Positions 33,347 through 43,576 of a stretch of DNA of 64,000 bases are shown here, in pieces. The translations under genes and the position numbers were made by a program. Source of the stretch: Xanthomonas sp. (lineage in GTDB: Bacteria; Pseudomonadota; Gammaproteobacteria; Xanthomonadales; Xanthomonadaceae); contig JADFDQ010000003.1 in assembly GCA_018262705.1 (NCBI GenBank), forward strand, positions 1 to 64,000, given 5' to 3'. Under the pieces are notes generated by a model. That model did not search any database. It had not been told where the DNA came from and was given only the letters and a program-made list of their open reading frames with translations. How positions within the stretch are numbered: position 1 is the first letter of the stretch; each line of letters starts with the position of its first letter.

Positions 33347-33804
33347 CGGGCGCGCTGCGCAAACGGGTGGAGATTCACACCGACGGGGCCTGCTTGGGCA
33401 ACCCCGGGCCGGGCGGCTGGGCGGCGCTGCTGCACTGGAGCGGGCACGAGCGCGAACTGGCGGGCGGCGAAGCGCTGACCACCAATAACCGGATGGAGCT
33501 GATGGCGACCATCGCCGCCCTCGAAGCGCTGCGCACGCCCTGCGAGGTGGTGCTGACCACCGATTCCCAGTATGTGCGGCAGGGCATCACCGAATGGCTG
33601 GCGAATTGGATCCGGCGCGGCTGGAAAACCGCTGGCGGCGGCGTGGTCAAGAACCGCGATCTGTGGGAACGTCTGGCTGCCGCGGCCGCGCAGCACACGG
33701 TCGACTGGCGCTGGGTCAAGGGCCATTCCGGACACCCCGAAAACGAGCGCGTCGATCAGTTGGCGCGCGAACAGGCGATTCGATTCAAGGAGCAGGCAGG
33801 CTGA
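33343..33804 (+). CDS. rnhA: Ribonuclease HI
   Basis: GTG start; '[22 protein letters not shown]', '[16 protein letters not shown]', '[11 protein letters not shown]', '[18 protein letters not shown]'. Confidence 0.97.
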   Translation: MTGALRKRVEIHTDGACLGNPGPGGWAALLHWSGHERELAGGEALTTNNRMELMATIAALEALRTPCEVVLTTDSQYVRQGITEWLANWIRRGWKTAGGGVVKNRDLWERLAAAAAQHTVDWRWVKGHSGHPENERVDQLAREQAIRFKEQAG

Positions 33805-34538
33805 TGCGGCAGATCGTACTGGATACCGAAACCACCGGCGTGGACTGGAAATCCGGCAACCGCGTGGTGGAAATCGGCTGCGTGGAATTGCTGGAGCGGC
33901 GCCGCAGCGGACGCAGTTTCCACCGCTATCTCAACCCGGAACGCGAGATCGAACCCGGCGCCCAGGACGTCCACGGACTGACCCGCGAATTTCTTTCCGA
34001 CAAGCCGCGCTTCGCCGAGGTTGTCGATGAATTTCTCGATTTCATCGAGGGTGCCGAGCTGGTCATCCACAACGCGGGGTTCGACATCGGCTTTCTCGAT
34101 GCCGAGCTGGCGCGCATCGACGGGAAGGGACGGATCGCGGACCGTTGCAGCGTCGAAGACACATTGAAGCTTGCGCGGCAGCGCTATCCCGGGCAGCGCA
34201 ACTCGCTGGACGCGCTGTGCAAACGGCTGGGCGTGGACAATTCGAAGCGCCAGCTCCACGGTGCGCTGCTGGATGCGCAAATCCTCACCGACGTCTACAT
34301 CGCGCTGACCTCCGGGCAAAGCGAAATCGGTTTCGGCGAAGCTCCGCCGTCGGCGGTTGTTCGGACGGCTCCGGCTTCGGTCACGGCGGCTGCGGCAGCG
34401 TCGCTGCGACCCAGCGTGCAGGCGACGCCGGACGAGGCCACCGAGCATGCGAAGCGGCTGGCGGCGATGCAGGAAAAATCCGGACGCTGCCTGTGGCTGG
34501 AACTCGATGCCCGCAGCCTGGAAGCGGAGGTCGGCTGA
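33804..34538 (+). CDS. dnaQ: DNA polymerase III epsilon subunit
   Basis: '[29 protein letters not shown]', 'IHNAGFDIGFLDAEL', 'RNSLDALCKRLGVDNSKRQLHGALLDAQIL'. Confidence 0.97.
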   Translation: MRQIVLDTETTGVDWKSGNRVVEIGCVELLERRRSGRSFHRYLNPEREIEPGAQDVHGLTREFLSDKPRFAEVVDEFLDFIEGAELVIHNAGFDIGFLDAELARIDGKGRIADRCSVEDTLKLARQRYPGQRNSLDALCKRLGVDNSKRQLHGALLDAQILTDVYIALTSGQSEIGFGEAPPSAVVRTAPASVTAAAAASLRPSVQATPDEATEHAKRLAAMQEKSGRCLWLELDARSLEAEVG

Positions 34539-34565
34539 AACCCGATCGGGTTCGAAAAGCGACGC

Positions 34566-35270
34566 TCAGTGGCTGCGTACCAAGATCGCGGTGATGTTGT
34601 CCGAACCGCCGCCGTCGAGCGCCGCGGCGATCAGCCCATCCACGCATTCTTGCGCGCTGCATTCGACATGTTCCAGCACCCGGGCGATGTGCTTGTCGTC
34701 CACTTCCTCGGTCAATCCGTCGCTGCACAGGAGCAACTGCATGCCGGGACGCAGTTCGCCGCTCAGGGTTTCCACGTTCAACTGCTCGGGCGCGGTCACG
34801 CCCAGCGCTTGAGTGACGACATTGCGGTGCGGGTGGCTGCGCGCTTGGGCGGGGCTGATGGCGCCCTGAGCGATCAGCTCCTGCACATAGCTGTGGTCAT
34901 GCGAAAGCTGGGTCAAGACGCCGTCGCGCCACAGGTACACCCGACTGTCGCCGACCCAGGCCACTTCGAATCGGGTGCCCGCGATCCGCATGGCGACGAT
35001 GGTGGTTCCCATCGGAAGGCTGTCGCCGCGTCGCCGCGAACAGCGGATGATCTCCTCGTCGGCGGTGAGGATGGCTTCCGACAGGCTGTGCTTGGCGCGC
35101 ACTTCACGCACCACCGCCTCGCGCGCCAGCGCGCTGGCCACCTCGCCGTACGCATGTCCGCCCATGCCGTCGGCCACCAGCCACAGCCCAAGATCGGCAT
35201 CGCCGTAGTACGTGTCCTCGTTCAGCTCTCGCCGCAGGCCGACATGCGTCAGGTGTCCGAATTCGATCAT
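34566..35270 (-). CDS. PP2C-family Ser/Thr protein phosphatase
   Basis: 'THVGLRRELNEDTYYGDADLGLWLVADGMGGHAYGEVAS', 'VAWVGDSRVYLWRDG', 'LLLCSDGLTEEV', 'GGSDNITAILV'. Confidence 0.92.
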   Translation of the reverse strand: MIEFGHLTHVGLRRELNEDTYYGDADLGLWLVADGMGGHAYGEVASALAREAVVREVRAKHSLSEAILTADEEIIRCSRRRGDSLPMGTTIVAMRIAGTRFEVAWVGDSRVYLWRDGVLTQLSHDHSYVQELIAQGAISPAQARSHPHRNVVTQALGVTAPEQLNVETLSGELRPGMQLLLCSDGLTEEVDDKHIARVLEHVECSAQECVDGLIAAALDGGGSDNITAILVRSH

Positions 35271-35479
35271 GCGGTCGGAAAGCAGTCGGGTATCAGTGAG
35301 TGCAACGTAAGCGGATGGGCAAACCGGACGCGGCCTGCAAACGCAAGCCGGCGACGGCAGGCGATGATCGCACCCACGGGCGGTTTTGCGCAGGGTCTTG
35401 ATTGCAAAGCGTGACGGAATGCCGGTTCGAACCGGCAGCCGCAGCTGCGGGGCGCAGGCTGGCAGCAGGTTCGTCGGAC

Positions 35480-36583
35480 TCAGGATGCGTGTCTGGTGAG
35501 CACATCCAGCACCACGTCCTCGGCCACGTCCGCCACCACCGTCGCCCTGCCGAGCGCGTGCAGGAGGATGAAGCGCAGCCCGCTGGCCTGCGCCTTCTTG
35601 TCCAGCCGCATCCGCCCCAGCAGGGCTTCGGGGACGAGGCCGGGCGGGATCGCGGTGGGCAGGCCGAAGTTGGCAAGCAGCGTGCGCAGCGATTCGGCAA
35701 CGTCGGGCGAGGACAGGCCCAGTTCGGCCGACAGTCGCGCCGCCAGCAGCATGCCCACCGCGACCGATTCGCCGTGGTTGAGGCCGTCGCCGTAGCCTTG
35801 TTCCGCCTCGATGGCATGGCCGAACGTGTGGCCGAAATTGAGCAGGGCGCGCTGGCCGTATTCGAACGGGTCGAGCTCGACGATCGCGGCCTTGTGCGCG
35901 CAGCTGCGGGCGATGGCCTCGGACAGTGCGGCAGCGTCGCCGGCCAGCAGCGCATCGCACCGGGCGTCCAGCCAGCGCAGGAAATCGGCATCGACGATCG
36001 CGCCGTACTTGATGACCTCGGCCAGTCCCGCGCGCAGTTCGCGCGGCGGCAGGCTGCGCAGGACGGCGGTGTCGGCGATCACCGCGCGTGGCGGGTGGAA
36101 CGCACCGACCAGATTCTTGCCCTGTGGAATATCGACGGCGGTCTTGCCGCCCACCGAGGAATCCACCATCGCCAGCAGGGTGGTCGGCAACTGCACGCAA
36201 TCGATCCCGCGCATCCAGCAGGCGGCGGCAAAGCCGGCAAGGTCGCCGACCACGCCACCGCCCAGCGCGTAGACGCAGGCGTCGCGGGTGGCGCCCAATG
36301 CGGCCAGTGCTTCGATCGTGGCGGTGAAACCGGCAAGGGTTTTGTGCGCTTCGCCGGCCGGGATGAAGTGGCGGCCGAGATGCAGTTCGGGGCGTGCGGC
36401 GCTCAGGGCCGTCGCCACGCGATCGGCATACAGCGGCGCAACGTTGGCATCGCTGACCAGCAGGGCGTGGCGACCGCGCAGGCCGGCACCGAGCAGCGCG
36501 CCGTCGTCCAGCAGGCCGGATCCGATGTGGATGCGGTAGGGCGTGGCGCCGCCCACGGCGACCGTGTGCAGGGATGGCGTCAT
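35480..36583 (-). CDS. aroB: 3-dehydroquinate synthase
   Basis: '[59 protein letters not shown]'. Confidence 0.97.
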   Translation of the reverse strand: MTPSLHTVAVGGATPYRIHIGSGLLDDGALLGAGLRGRHALLVSDANVAPLYADRVATALSAARPELHLGRHFIPAGEAHKTLAGFTATIEALAALGATRDACVYALGGGVVGDLAGFAAACWMRGIDCVQLPTTLLAMVDSSVGGKTAVDIPQGKNLVGAFHPPRAVIADTAVLRSLPPRELRAGLAEVIKYGAIVDADFLRWLDARCDALLAGDAAALSEAIARSCAHKAAIVELDPFEYGQRALLNFGHTFGHAIEAEQGYGDGLNHGESVAVGMLLAARLSAELGLSSPDVAESLRTLLANFGLPTAIPPGLVPEALLGRMRLDKKAQASGLRFILLHALGRATVVADVAEDVVLDVLTRHAS

Positions 36584-37113
36584 GGGTGCATGGTCTCGAA
36601 GGATGCGATCAGTGCCGCCAGCGTTTCTGCCACGCGTTCGGGCGCAAGGGTGCTGGAGTCGAACAGCAGGTGTGCCGTTTGGCGATACAGCGCTTCGCGC
36701 TGCGACTGCAGGCGCGAAAGGGTTGCGGCGAGGTCGCCGACCTGCAGCAGCGGGCGGCTGGCGTCGTGTTGCAGGCGCGCCAGCTGGATCGTCGGGTCGA
36801 TCTGCAGGTAGACCACGATGCCGCCGCTGCGCATGGCTTGGCGATTTGCCGCGGCCAGCACCGCGCCGCCGCCGCTGGCGATGACCGATGGGGGCTGCGC
36901 CAGCGCGCTGGCCAGCGCCCGCGTTTCGCGCGCGCGAAAGCCGGCTTCGCCTTCGCTGTCGAAAAGGTCGGTGATGCGGCAATCCGCGTCCGCCTCGATG
37001 CGACTGTCCAGGTCCACGAACGGCAGGCCCAGCCGCGCTGCCAGAGCCGGCCCGAGCGTGCTCTTGCCCGATCCCATCGGACCAATCAGGACAATGTGCC
37101 GGTGTTGTTGCAT
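36580..37113 (-). CDS. aroK: Shikimate kinase
   Basis: '[35 protein letters not shown]'; overlaps aroB start. Confidence 0.96.
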   Translation of the reverse strand: MQQHRHIVLIGPMGSGKSTLGPALAARLGLPFVDLDSRIEADADCRITDLFDSEGEAGFRARETRALASALAQPPSVIASGGGAVLAAANRQAMRSGGIVVYLQIDPTIQLARLQHDASRPLLQVGDLAATLSRLQSQREALYRQTAHLLFDSSTLAPERVAETLAALIASFETMHP

Positions 37114-37208
37114 TGCAGAATGCTAGCAGCGAATGCGCAACGTTAACCCCGGCCGTGCGAGGGTCGCCGTTCCGGCCGCAGTCCGCGTCCGCCCGAGAGG
37201 AGCTTGCC

Positions 37209-37412
37209 ATGTCGGTTGCCAAGGTCATCGAACTCACCGCCTCGTCCAGCAACGGAATCGAAGATGCCGTGGCGCACGGGCTGAAGAAATGCTCGGAATC
37301 GGTGAAGAACATCCAGGGTGCCTGGGTCAACAACGTCAAAGTCGTCACCGATCCGGTGGGCAATGTGCAGGAGTGGCGGGTCAATCTGCGGGTGACTTTC
37401 GTGGTCGAATGA
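37209..37412 (+). CDS. Dodecin family flavin-binding protein
   Basis: 67 aa '[67 protein letters not shown]'. Confidence 0.93.
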   Translation: MSVAKVIELTASSSNGIEDAVAHGLKKCSESVKNIQGAWVNNVKVVTDPVGNVQEWRVNLRVTFVVE

Positions 37413-37449
37413 GCGTGCGCCGGCGCGGCATGCGCGCGACAATGTGCGC

Positions 37450-38046
37450 ATGACCGCGCTCTCGACCGAGATCCTGACGACCTTCGATACCCTGTTCGAC
37501 GAAGCGCTGGCCGTCGGCGAGCCGGATCGCACGGCGATGGTGGTGGCCACCGCCACCGCTGAGGGCAGGCCGTCCGCGCGCATGGTGCTGCTCAAGTCGC
37601 ACGGATCCGACGGGTTCGTGTTCTACACCCATTTGGACGGCCGCAAGGGGCGCGAACTGCGGGCCAATCCGAATGTGGCGCTGCTGTTCCACTGGCCGCG
37701 GGTGCGCAACGGCGTGCAGGTGCGCATCGAAGGGCGGGTCGAAACCGTCGATGCCGCCGAGGCAGACGCCTATTTCGCCAGCCGCCCGCGCGGCAGCCAG
37801 ATCGGCGCCTGGGCCTCACGGCAGTCGGAAACGCTGGCCTCGCACCATGAATTTGAAGCCCGCATCGCGCAGTGCGAGCGCGAGTTCGAGGAGCGCGACG
37901 TGCCGCGCCCGCCGCGCTGGACCGGATTTCTGGTCAAGCCGGACGTGGTGGAGTTCTGGTTCGGCGCCCAGTTCCGTTTGCACGAGCGCCGGTTGTACGA
38001 ACCCGATGGCGACGGTGGTTGGACGAAGCGGATGCTGTTTCCGTAA
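37450..38046 (+). CDS. pdxH: Pyridoxamine 5'-phosphate oxidase
   Basis: '[44 protein letters not shown]', '[17 protein letters not shown]', C-terminal '[32 protein letters not shown]'. Confidence 0.95.
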   Translation: MTALSTEILTTFDTLFDEALAVGEPDRTAMVVATATAEGRPSARMVLLKSHGSDGFVFYTHLDGRKGRELRANPNVALLFHWPRVRNGVQVRIEGRVETVDAAEADAYFASRPRGSQIGAWASRQSETLASHHEFEARIAQCEREFEERDVPRPPRWTGFLVKPDVVEFWFGAQFRLHERRLYEPDGDGGWTKRMLFP

Positions 38047-38186
38047 GCCGAGCCGTCGAGGCCGCGCGTGACGCGTGGCCTGCAGCGATCGACAGTCAGG
38101 CGTGGATCGCTCCAGCAGCGTACGTCCGCAAGTCCGCCACAACGCAACGGCGTCAGTCCGCGAGCAGGCGAGGGCGGGTACGCAAT

Positions 38187-39032
38187 TCAGTCGTTGTCGG
38201 CCGACAGCTGCGCGCCGCGGACGCGGGCAGCGTGGATTGCCGCATTGACCAGGGTGCGGAAACCGCCGGCTTCGAAGGACTCGATGGCGGCTTGCGTGGT
38301 GCCATTGGGCGACGTGACGCGTCTGCGCAATTCGGCGGCGTCCACGTCGGCTTCGGTCAGCATGCGTCCGGCACCGAGGATGGTTTGCAGCGTAAGCCGG
38401 CGCGCGGCGTCCGGCGCGAGGCCTTCCCGGATGCCGGCGACGATCATGGCTTCGGCCAGCAGAAAGACATAGGCCGGGCCACTGCCGGACAGCGCCGTCA
38501 CCGCGTCCATTTGCGCTTCGTCTTCGATCCAAAGGGCCGTGCCCGCCGCCGCCAGCAGCGCTTGTGCGAGCGCGCGTCCGGCCGTGTCGACGCCGGGGCG
38601 GGCGAACAATCCGGAGGCGCCAGCGCCCAGCAACGCGGGCGTGTTGGGCATCACCCGCACGATCCGGTTGCAGCCAGCCAGCCAGCGTCCGATCTGGCTG
38701 CTGGTGATGCCGGCCGCGATTGAAATGACCAGGGGATTGCCCGCGATGGCCAGCGGTGCCAGCCCTTCGCAGACCGGGCGCATGACCTGCGGCTTGACCG
38801 CGAACACCCAGGTCGACGCGCCTGCGACCGCCTGCGCGGCCTGCTCGAAGACGGCCACCCCGAAATCGTTGTGCAGCGCCTCGCGCATCGGTGGCACCGG
38901 TTCGGCGACGCGCACGCTTGCGGGATCGACGCCTTGTCGGAGCAGCCCGCCGATCAGGCTGCGGGCCATGTTGCCGCCGCCGATGAAGGCGATCGAACCG
39001 GAATGCGAGAGGGGGGATTCGTTGGCAGTCAT
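38187..39032 (-). CDS. proC: Pyrroline-5-carboxylate reductase
   Basis: 'IAFIGGGNMARSLIGGLL', 'SISAAGITSSQIGRWL'-type and 'VMPNTPALLGAGASGLFA', 'LSGSGPAYVFLLAEAM'. Confidence 0.95.
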   Translation of the reverse strand: MTANESPLSHSGSIAFIGGGNMARSLIGGLLRQGVDPASVRVAEPVPPMREALHNDFGVAVFEQAAQAVAGASTWVFAVKPQVMRPVCEGLAPLAIAGNPLVISIAAGITSSQIGRWLAGCNRIVRVMPNTPALLGAGASGLFARPGVDTAGRALAQALLAAAGTALWIEDEAQMDAVTALSGSGPAYVFLLAEAMIVAGIREGLAPDAARRLTLQTILGAGRMLTEADVDAAELRRRVTSPNGTTQAAIESFEAGGFRTLVNAAIHAARVRGAQLSADND

Positions 39033-39055
39033 GGCAACCGGGATGAAGGGTGGAA

Positions 39056-39751
39056 TCAGGATTTCGGCGGGCGCGGGCCGAACAGCGCGCTGCCCACCCG
39101 CACCATGGTCGCACCTTCTGCGATGGCTTCGGCGAAATCCTCGCTCATGCCCATCGACAGGGTGTCGATGCCGTGGTGAGTGGAGGCAAGTTCGGCGAAC
39201 AACGCTGCCATCGCCCGGAACCCGGCGCGGCGGCGGGCCATGTCCGGATCGGGCGACGGAATCGCCATCAGTCCGCGCAGGCGCAGCCGCGGCTGCGCGG
39301 CGATGGCCTCGGCCAGTGCCGGAATCTGCTCGGGACGGCAGCCGCTTTTGCCGGTTTCATCGTCGATGTTCACCTGAATCAGCGCGTTCAGCGGCGGCAT
39401 GTCCGCCGGGCGGTGCTGCGCCAGCGCGGTCACCAGCTTGGCTCGATCCACGGTTTGCACCCAATCGAAGGTGCGGGCGACCAGATCGGCCTTGTTGGAC
39501 TGCAGATGGCCGATCAGATGCCATTCCAATGCGAGGTCGCGCAATGCGGCGATCTTGGGCAGCGCCTCTTGCACGTAGTTTTCGCCAAAGGCCTTTTGGC
39601 CGGCGCCAGCGAGGGCGGAAATGGCCGCGACGTCGCGGGTTTTGGAAACCGCCAGCAGTCGCGCGATTGGCCTTCCCGAAGCGCAGCTTGCGTTTTCAAT
39701 CAGGGAGAGGATGGAGACCAGAGCGGTGGGCGGGTCGAGGGTCTGCGGCAC
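39056..39751 (-). CDS. yggS: YggS family PLP-homeostasis protein
   Basis: 'LLAVSKTRDVAAISALAGAGQKAFGENYVQEALPKI', 'WHLIGHLQSNKADLV', 'LSMGMSEDFAEAIAEGATMVRVGSALFG'; GTG start inferred. Confidence 0.92.
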   Translation of the reverse strand: MPQTLDPPTALVSILSLIENASCASGRPIARLLAVSKTRDVAAISALAGAGQKAFGENYVQEALPKIAALRDLALEWHLIGHLQSNKADLVARTFDWVQTVDRAKLVTALAQHRPADMPPLNALIQVNIDDETGKSGCRPEQIPALAEAIAAQPRLRLRGLMAIPSPDPDMARRRAGFRAMAALFAELASTHHGIDTLSMGMSEDFAEAIAEGATMVRVGSALFGPRPPKS

Positions 39752-39862
39752 GGTGGTTGAATACGGGCACGAATGGCGCTCATACTGCCCCGGTAGCCGC
39801 CGGAACGCCAAGTGCCGGCAAGTGGCATGAACGAATTTATTTGACAGGGGCGGAGAGAACGC

Positions 39863-40900
39863 ATGGATATTGCCGAACTGCTGGCATTCTCGGTCAAGAA
39901 CAAGGCTTCGGACTTGCATCTTTCGGCCGGCTTGCCGCCGATGATCCGCGTCGATGGCGACGTGCGCCGCATCAATATCCCGGCACTGGATCACAAGCAG
40001 GTGCACGCGCTGGTGTACGACATCATGTCGGACAAGCAGCGCCGCGACTACGAAGAATTCCTTGAGGTCGACTTCAGCTTCGAGATTCCCGGGCTGGCGC
40101 GATTCCGCGTCAACGCCTTCAACCAGAACCGCGGCGCCGGCGCGGTGTTCCGTACCATTCCCTCGGAAGTGCTCACCCTCGAGGATCTCGGTTGCCCGCG
40201 CATCTTCAAGGAACTGATCGAACAGCCGCAAGGGCTCATTCTCGTCACCGGGCCGACCGGTTCGGGCAAGTCGACCACGCTGGCGGCGATGATCGACCAC
40301 ATCAACAAGAAAGACTACAGCCACATCCTCTCGGTCGAGGATCCGATCGAATTCGTCCACACCGCGCAGAAGTGCCTGATCAACCAGCGCGAAGTGCACC
40401 GCGACACCCACGGTTTCAACGAAGCCCTGCGTTCGGCGCTGCGCGAAGACCCGGACATCATCCTGGTCGGCGAGTTGCGCGACCTGGAAACGATTCGGCT
40501 GGCGCTGACCGCGGCCGAGACCGGCCACCTGGTGTTCGCCACCTTGCACACCTCCAGCGCGGCCAAGACCATCGACCGCATCATCGACGTGTTCCCCGCC
40601 GGTGAAAAGCCGATGGTGCGTTCGATGCTGTCGGAATCGCTGCGCGCGGTGATCGCACAGGCGCTGCTGAAGAAGATCGGCGGCGGCCGCACCGCGGCGT
40701 GGGAGATCATGGTCGGCACCCCGGCCATCCGCAATCTGATTCGCGAAGACAAGGTGGCGCAGATGTATTCGTCGATCCAGACCGGTCAGGCGACCGGCAT
40801 GCAGACGCTGGATCAGCACCTGCAAGATCTGGTCAAGCGCAGCTTGATCAGCCGCCAGCAGGCGGCGGAATATGCGAAGGACAAGCGGTTGTTCGAGTGA
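39863..40900 (+). CDS. pilT: Type IV pilus retraction ATPase PilT
   Basis: 'MDIAELLAFSVKNKASDLHLSAGLPPMIRVDGDVRRI', 'GPTGSGKSTTLAAMIDHIN', 'LVGELRDLETIRLALTAAETGHLVFATLHTSSAAKTIDRIID'. Confidence 0.97.
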   Translation: MDIAELLAFSVKNKASDLHLSAGLPPMIRVDGDVRRINIPALDHKQVHALVYDIMSDKQRRDYEEFLEVDFSFEIPGLARFRVNAFNQNRGAGAVFRTIPSEVLTLEDLGCPRIFKELIEQPQGLILVTGPTGSGKSTTLAAMIDHINKKDYSHILSVEDPIEFVHTAQKCLINQREVHRDTHGFNEALRSALREDPDIILVGELRDLETIRLALTAAETGHLVFATLHTSSAAKTIDRIIDVFPAGEKPMVRSMLSESLRAVIAQALLKKIGGGRTAAWEIMVGTPAIRNLIREDKVAQMYSSIQTGQATGMQTLDQHLQDLVKRSLISRQQAAEYAKDKRLFE

Positions 40901-40904
40901 TTCA

Positions 40905-41050
40905 AGGTACCGGGAACCAGGAACCGGGGACCGGGGAGAGCAAGGATGCTCGGAATGTTTTTAAGATGATTGGCTGTGTGGCGAGAGCGCGGGGTCCACG
41001 ACGAAAAGCAATTGCTTTTCTCGGTTCCCGGCTTCCTGTCCCCGCTCCCG
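40905..41050. repeat. Hairpin-forming intergenic repeat between pilT and pilU
   Basis: Left arm 'ggtaccgggaaccaggaaccggggaccggggag', right arm 'tcggttcccggcttcctgtccccgctcccggag' (imperfect inverted copies); includes an 18-bp perfect palindrome GAAAAGCAATTGCTTTTC at 41003-41020. Confidence 0.7.
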
Positions 41051-41060
41051 GAGCAACAAC

Positions 41061-42191
41061 ATGAGCAGCATCGATTTCACCTCGTTCCTCAAATTGATGG
41101 CGCATCAGAAGGCGTCGGACCTGTTCATCACCGCCGGCATGCCGCCGTCGATGAAGGTCAACGGGAAAATCAGCCCGATCACCCAGAACCCGCTGACGCC
41201 GCAGCAGTCGCGCGATCTGGTGTTGAACGTGATGTCGCCGCAGCAGCGCGAGGAATTCGAAAAAACCCACGAGTGCAACTTCGCGATCGGCGTGGCCGGG
41301 GTGGGTCGTTTCCGCGTCAGCTGCTTCTACCAGCGCAACCAGGTTGGCATGGTGCTGCGCCGGATCGAGACCCGGATCCCGACTGTCGAAGAACTCAGCC
41401 TGCCGCCGGTGGTCAAGACGCTGGCGATGACCAAGCGCGGCATCATCCTTTTCGTGGGCGCCACCGGCACCGGTAAATCGACCTCGCTGGCAGCGATGAT
41501 CGGCTACCGCAACGCCAATTCGACCGGTCACATCATCACGATCGAAGACCCGATCGAGTTCGTGCACAAGCACGACGGCTGCATCATCACCCAGCGCGAG
41601 GTCGGCATCGACACCGACAGCTGGGACAATGCGCTGAAGAACACCCTGCGCCAGGCGCCGGACGTGATCATGATCGGCGAAGTGCGTACCCGCGAGGGCA
41701 TGGATCATGCCATCGCCTTCGCCGAGACCGGCCACCTGGTGCTGTGCACGCTGCACGCCAACAACGCCAACCAGGCGATGGATCGCATCATCAACTTCTT
41801 CTCGGAAGACCGCCGCAGCCAGCTGTTGATGGATCTGTCACTCAACCTCAAGGGCGTGGTCGCGCAGCAACTGGTGCCGACCCCGGACGGCAAGGCGCGT
41901 CGGGTGGCGATGGAAATCCTGCTCGGCACCCCGCTGGTGCAGGACTACATCCGCGACGGCGAGATCCACAAGCTCAAGGAAGTGATGAAGGAATCCGTGC
42001 AGTTGGGCATGAAGACCTTCGACCAGAGCCTGTTCGAGCTGTATCAGGCCGGCGAAATCAGTTACGAGGATGCGCTGCGCTATGCCGACTCGTCCAACGA
42101 GGTGCGCCTGCGGATCAAGTTGGCGCAGGGCGGCGATGCATCCACCCTGGCACAGGGCCTCGACGGGGTGATGGTGGCCGAGGCGCGCTGA
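41061..42191 (+). CDS. pilU: Type IV pilus ATPase PilU
   Basis: 'DFTSFLKLMAHQKASDLFITAGMPPSMKVNGKI', 'GATGTGKSTSLAAMIGYRN', 'IGEVRTREGMDHAIAFAETGHLVLCTLHANNANQAMDRI'. Confidence 0.95.
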   Translation: MSSIDFTSFLKLMAHQKASDLFITAGMPPSMKVNGKISPITQNPLTPQQSRDLVLNVMSPQQREEFEKTHECNFAIGVAGVGRFRVSCFYQRNQVGMVLRRIETRIPTVEELSLPPVVKTLAMTKRGIILFVGATGTGKSTSLAAMIGYRNANSTGHIITIEDPIEFVHKHDGCIITQREVGIDTDSWDNALKNTLRQAPDVIMIGEVRTREGMDHAIAFAETGHLVLCTLHANNANQAMDRIINFFSEDRRSQLLMDLSLNLKGVVAQQLVPTPDGKARRVAMEILLGTPLVQDYIRDGEIHKLKEVMKESVQLGMKTFDQSLFELYQAGEISYEDALRYADSSNEVRLRIKLAQGGDASTLAQGLDGVMVAEAR

Positions 42192-42302
42192 GCGCCCGGA
42201 AGCGTCGTGTCCGCAGCGGGCTGCCATGGCGGCGGGCATGCGCCTTTCGTCGGCGTGGCTGGCGCAGCGCGTGGACGCGTCGCCTTGGCTTAGAATGCCC
42301 CC

Positions 42303-42869
42303 ATGAACGCGCATGAACACGGTTTCGGCAATCATCTGCTGATCGCGCTGCCGGCGCTGCACGACTCCAATTTCGAACGCAGCGTGACCTTGGTTTGCCA
42401 GCACGATGGCGAAGGCGCCATGGGCGTGATGGTCAACCGTCCGTCCGAATACACGATCGGCGAGATCCTCCAGCAGATGGGCGTGGGCTGCGACGATACG
42501 GTCTTGCTCCAGCAGCCGGTGCTGGCCGGAGGGCCGGTGCATACCGAACGCGGTTTCGTCGTCCACGACGGTGACCGCACCTGGGATTCTTCGATCGAAA
42601 TCGGCGATGGCCTGTACCTGACCACTTCGCGCGACGTGCTCGAGGCGATGGCGCGCGGCGAAGGTCCGACCAAGGCGCTGGTGGCGCTGGGCTGTGCCGG
42701 TTGGGGCGCCGGGCAGCTTGAGCAGGAACTGGTGGACGACAGCTGGCTGCTGGTGCCCAACCGCCGCGACGTGCTGTTCGAACTGCCGCTGGCGCAGCGC
42801 TGGCAGGCCGCGGCCGGCAGCATCGGCGTGGATCTGGTCAACCACGCCAGCCACAGCGGACACGCATGA
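42303..42869 (+). CDS. YqgE/AlgH family protein
   Basis: '[46 protein letters not shown]', '[16 protein letters not shown]'. Confidence 0.94.
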   Translation: MNAHEHGFGNHLLIALPALHDSNFERSVTLVCQHDGEGAMGVMVNRPSEYTIGEILQQMGVGCDDTVLLQQPVLAGGPVHTERGFVVHDGDRTWDSSIEIGDGLYLTTSRDVLEAMARGEGPTKALVALGCAGWGAGQLEQELVDDSWLLVPNRRDVLFELPLAQRWQAAAGSIGVDLVNHASHSGHA

Positions 42870-43354
42870 ATACTGGCGTCCAGACCGCAGCGGCGGCGCA
42901 CGGCCTGCCGCCGGATGCCATCGTGCTGGGGTTCGACGTCGGCACGCGCCGGATCGGCGTGGCGATCGGCAATCCGCTACTGGGGTCGGCGCGCGCCATC
43001 GGGATGGTGGCCGTGCATGCCGGGGAGCCGGACTGGAGCGAGGTCGATCGGCTGGCACGCCAATGGCGGCCTGCAGGCTGCGTTGTTGGCGATCCGATGA
43101 CGCTGGATGGCAGCGATCAGCCGATTCGCAGAACGGCCCAGGCGTTTGCGCGCACGCTGCACGAGCGCCTGCGCCTGCCGGTGGTGCTGGTCGACGAGCG
43201 CAACAGCTCGCAGGAAGCGGCGCAGCGGTTCGCCGAATCCCGTGCGAGCGGACGCAGCCGGCGTCGCGATGCCGAAGCACTCGATGCGCTGGCAGCGGTG
43301 GTCATCGTCGAACGCTGGTTTGCAGCGCCGCAGGATGCGATCGTTGTTGCGTAG
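42866..43354 (+). CDS. ruvX: Holliday junction resolvase-like / pre-16S rRNA nuclease YqgF
   Basis: '[27 protein letters not shown]', '[13 protein letters not shown]', '[13 protein letters not shown]'. Confidence 0.93.
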   Translation: MNTGVQTAAAAHGLPPDAIVLGFDVGTRRIGVAIGNPLLGSARAIGMVAVHAGEPDWSEVDRLARQWRPAGCVVGDPMTLDGSDQPIRRTAQAFARTLHERLRLPVVLVDERNSSQEAAQRFAESRASGRSRRRDAEALDALAAVVIVERWFAAPQDAIVVA

Positions 43355-43576
43355 CAGGCGACTTGTTGGCGATTGCGAATTCTTCCGGGGATCCGATACG
43401 CTTGTTTTGACGCGGATAACGCGGGAAAACCAATCAAGGTTACTCCGAAGAAATTCTCGTTTTTCGCGCCGGTCTGCGTCCAGCCGTTCATGGCACGTCC
43501 TTCGAAGTTGCCTCAAGCGCAACAAATTCCACCCGCATGGCGCTAGCGGCGGCGCAAGCTGCGACAATACCCGGCC

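Noticed and set aside
35480-37384. 634-aa minus-strand ORF as a single protein
   Set aside because: Only the part from 36583 downward is AroB; the N-terminal extension is out-of-frame aroK and upstream sequence.
39810-39862. Possible sigma-54 promoter upstream of pilT ('tggcatgaacgaattta')
   Set aside because: Has a TGGCA-like -24 element but no convincing TTGC -12 element at the right spacing.
39056-40825. 589-aa minus-strand ORF as a single protein
   Set aside because: YggS homology begins near 39751; the rest is antisense to pilT.
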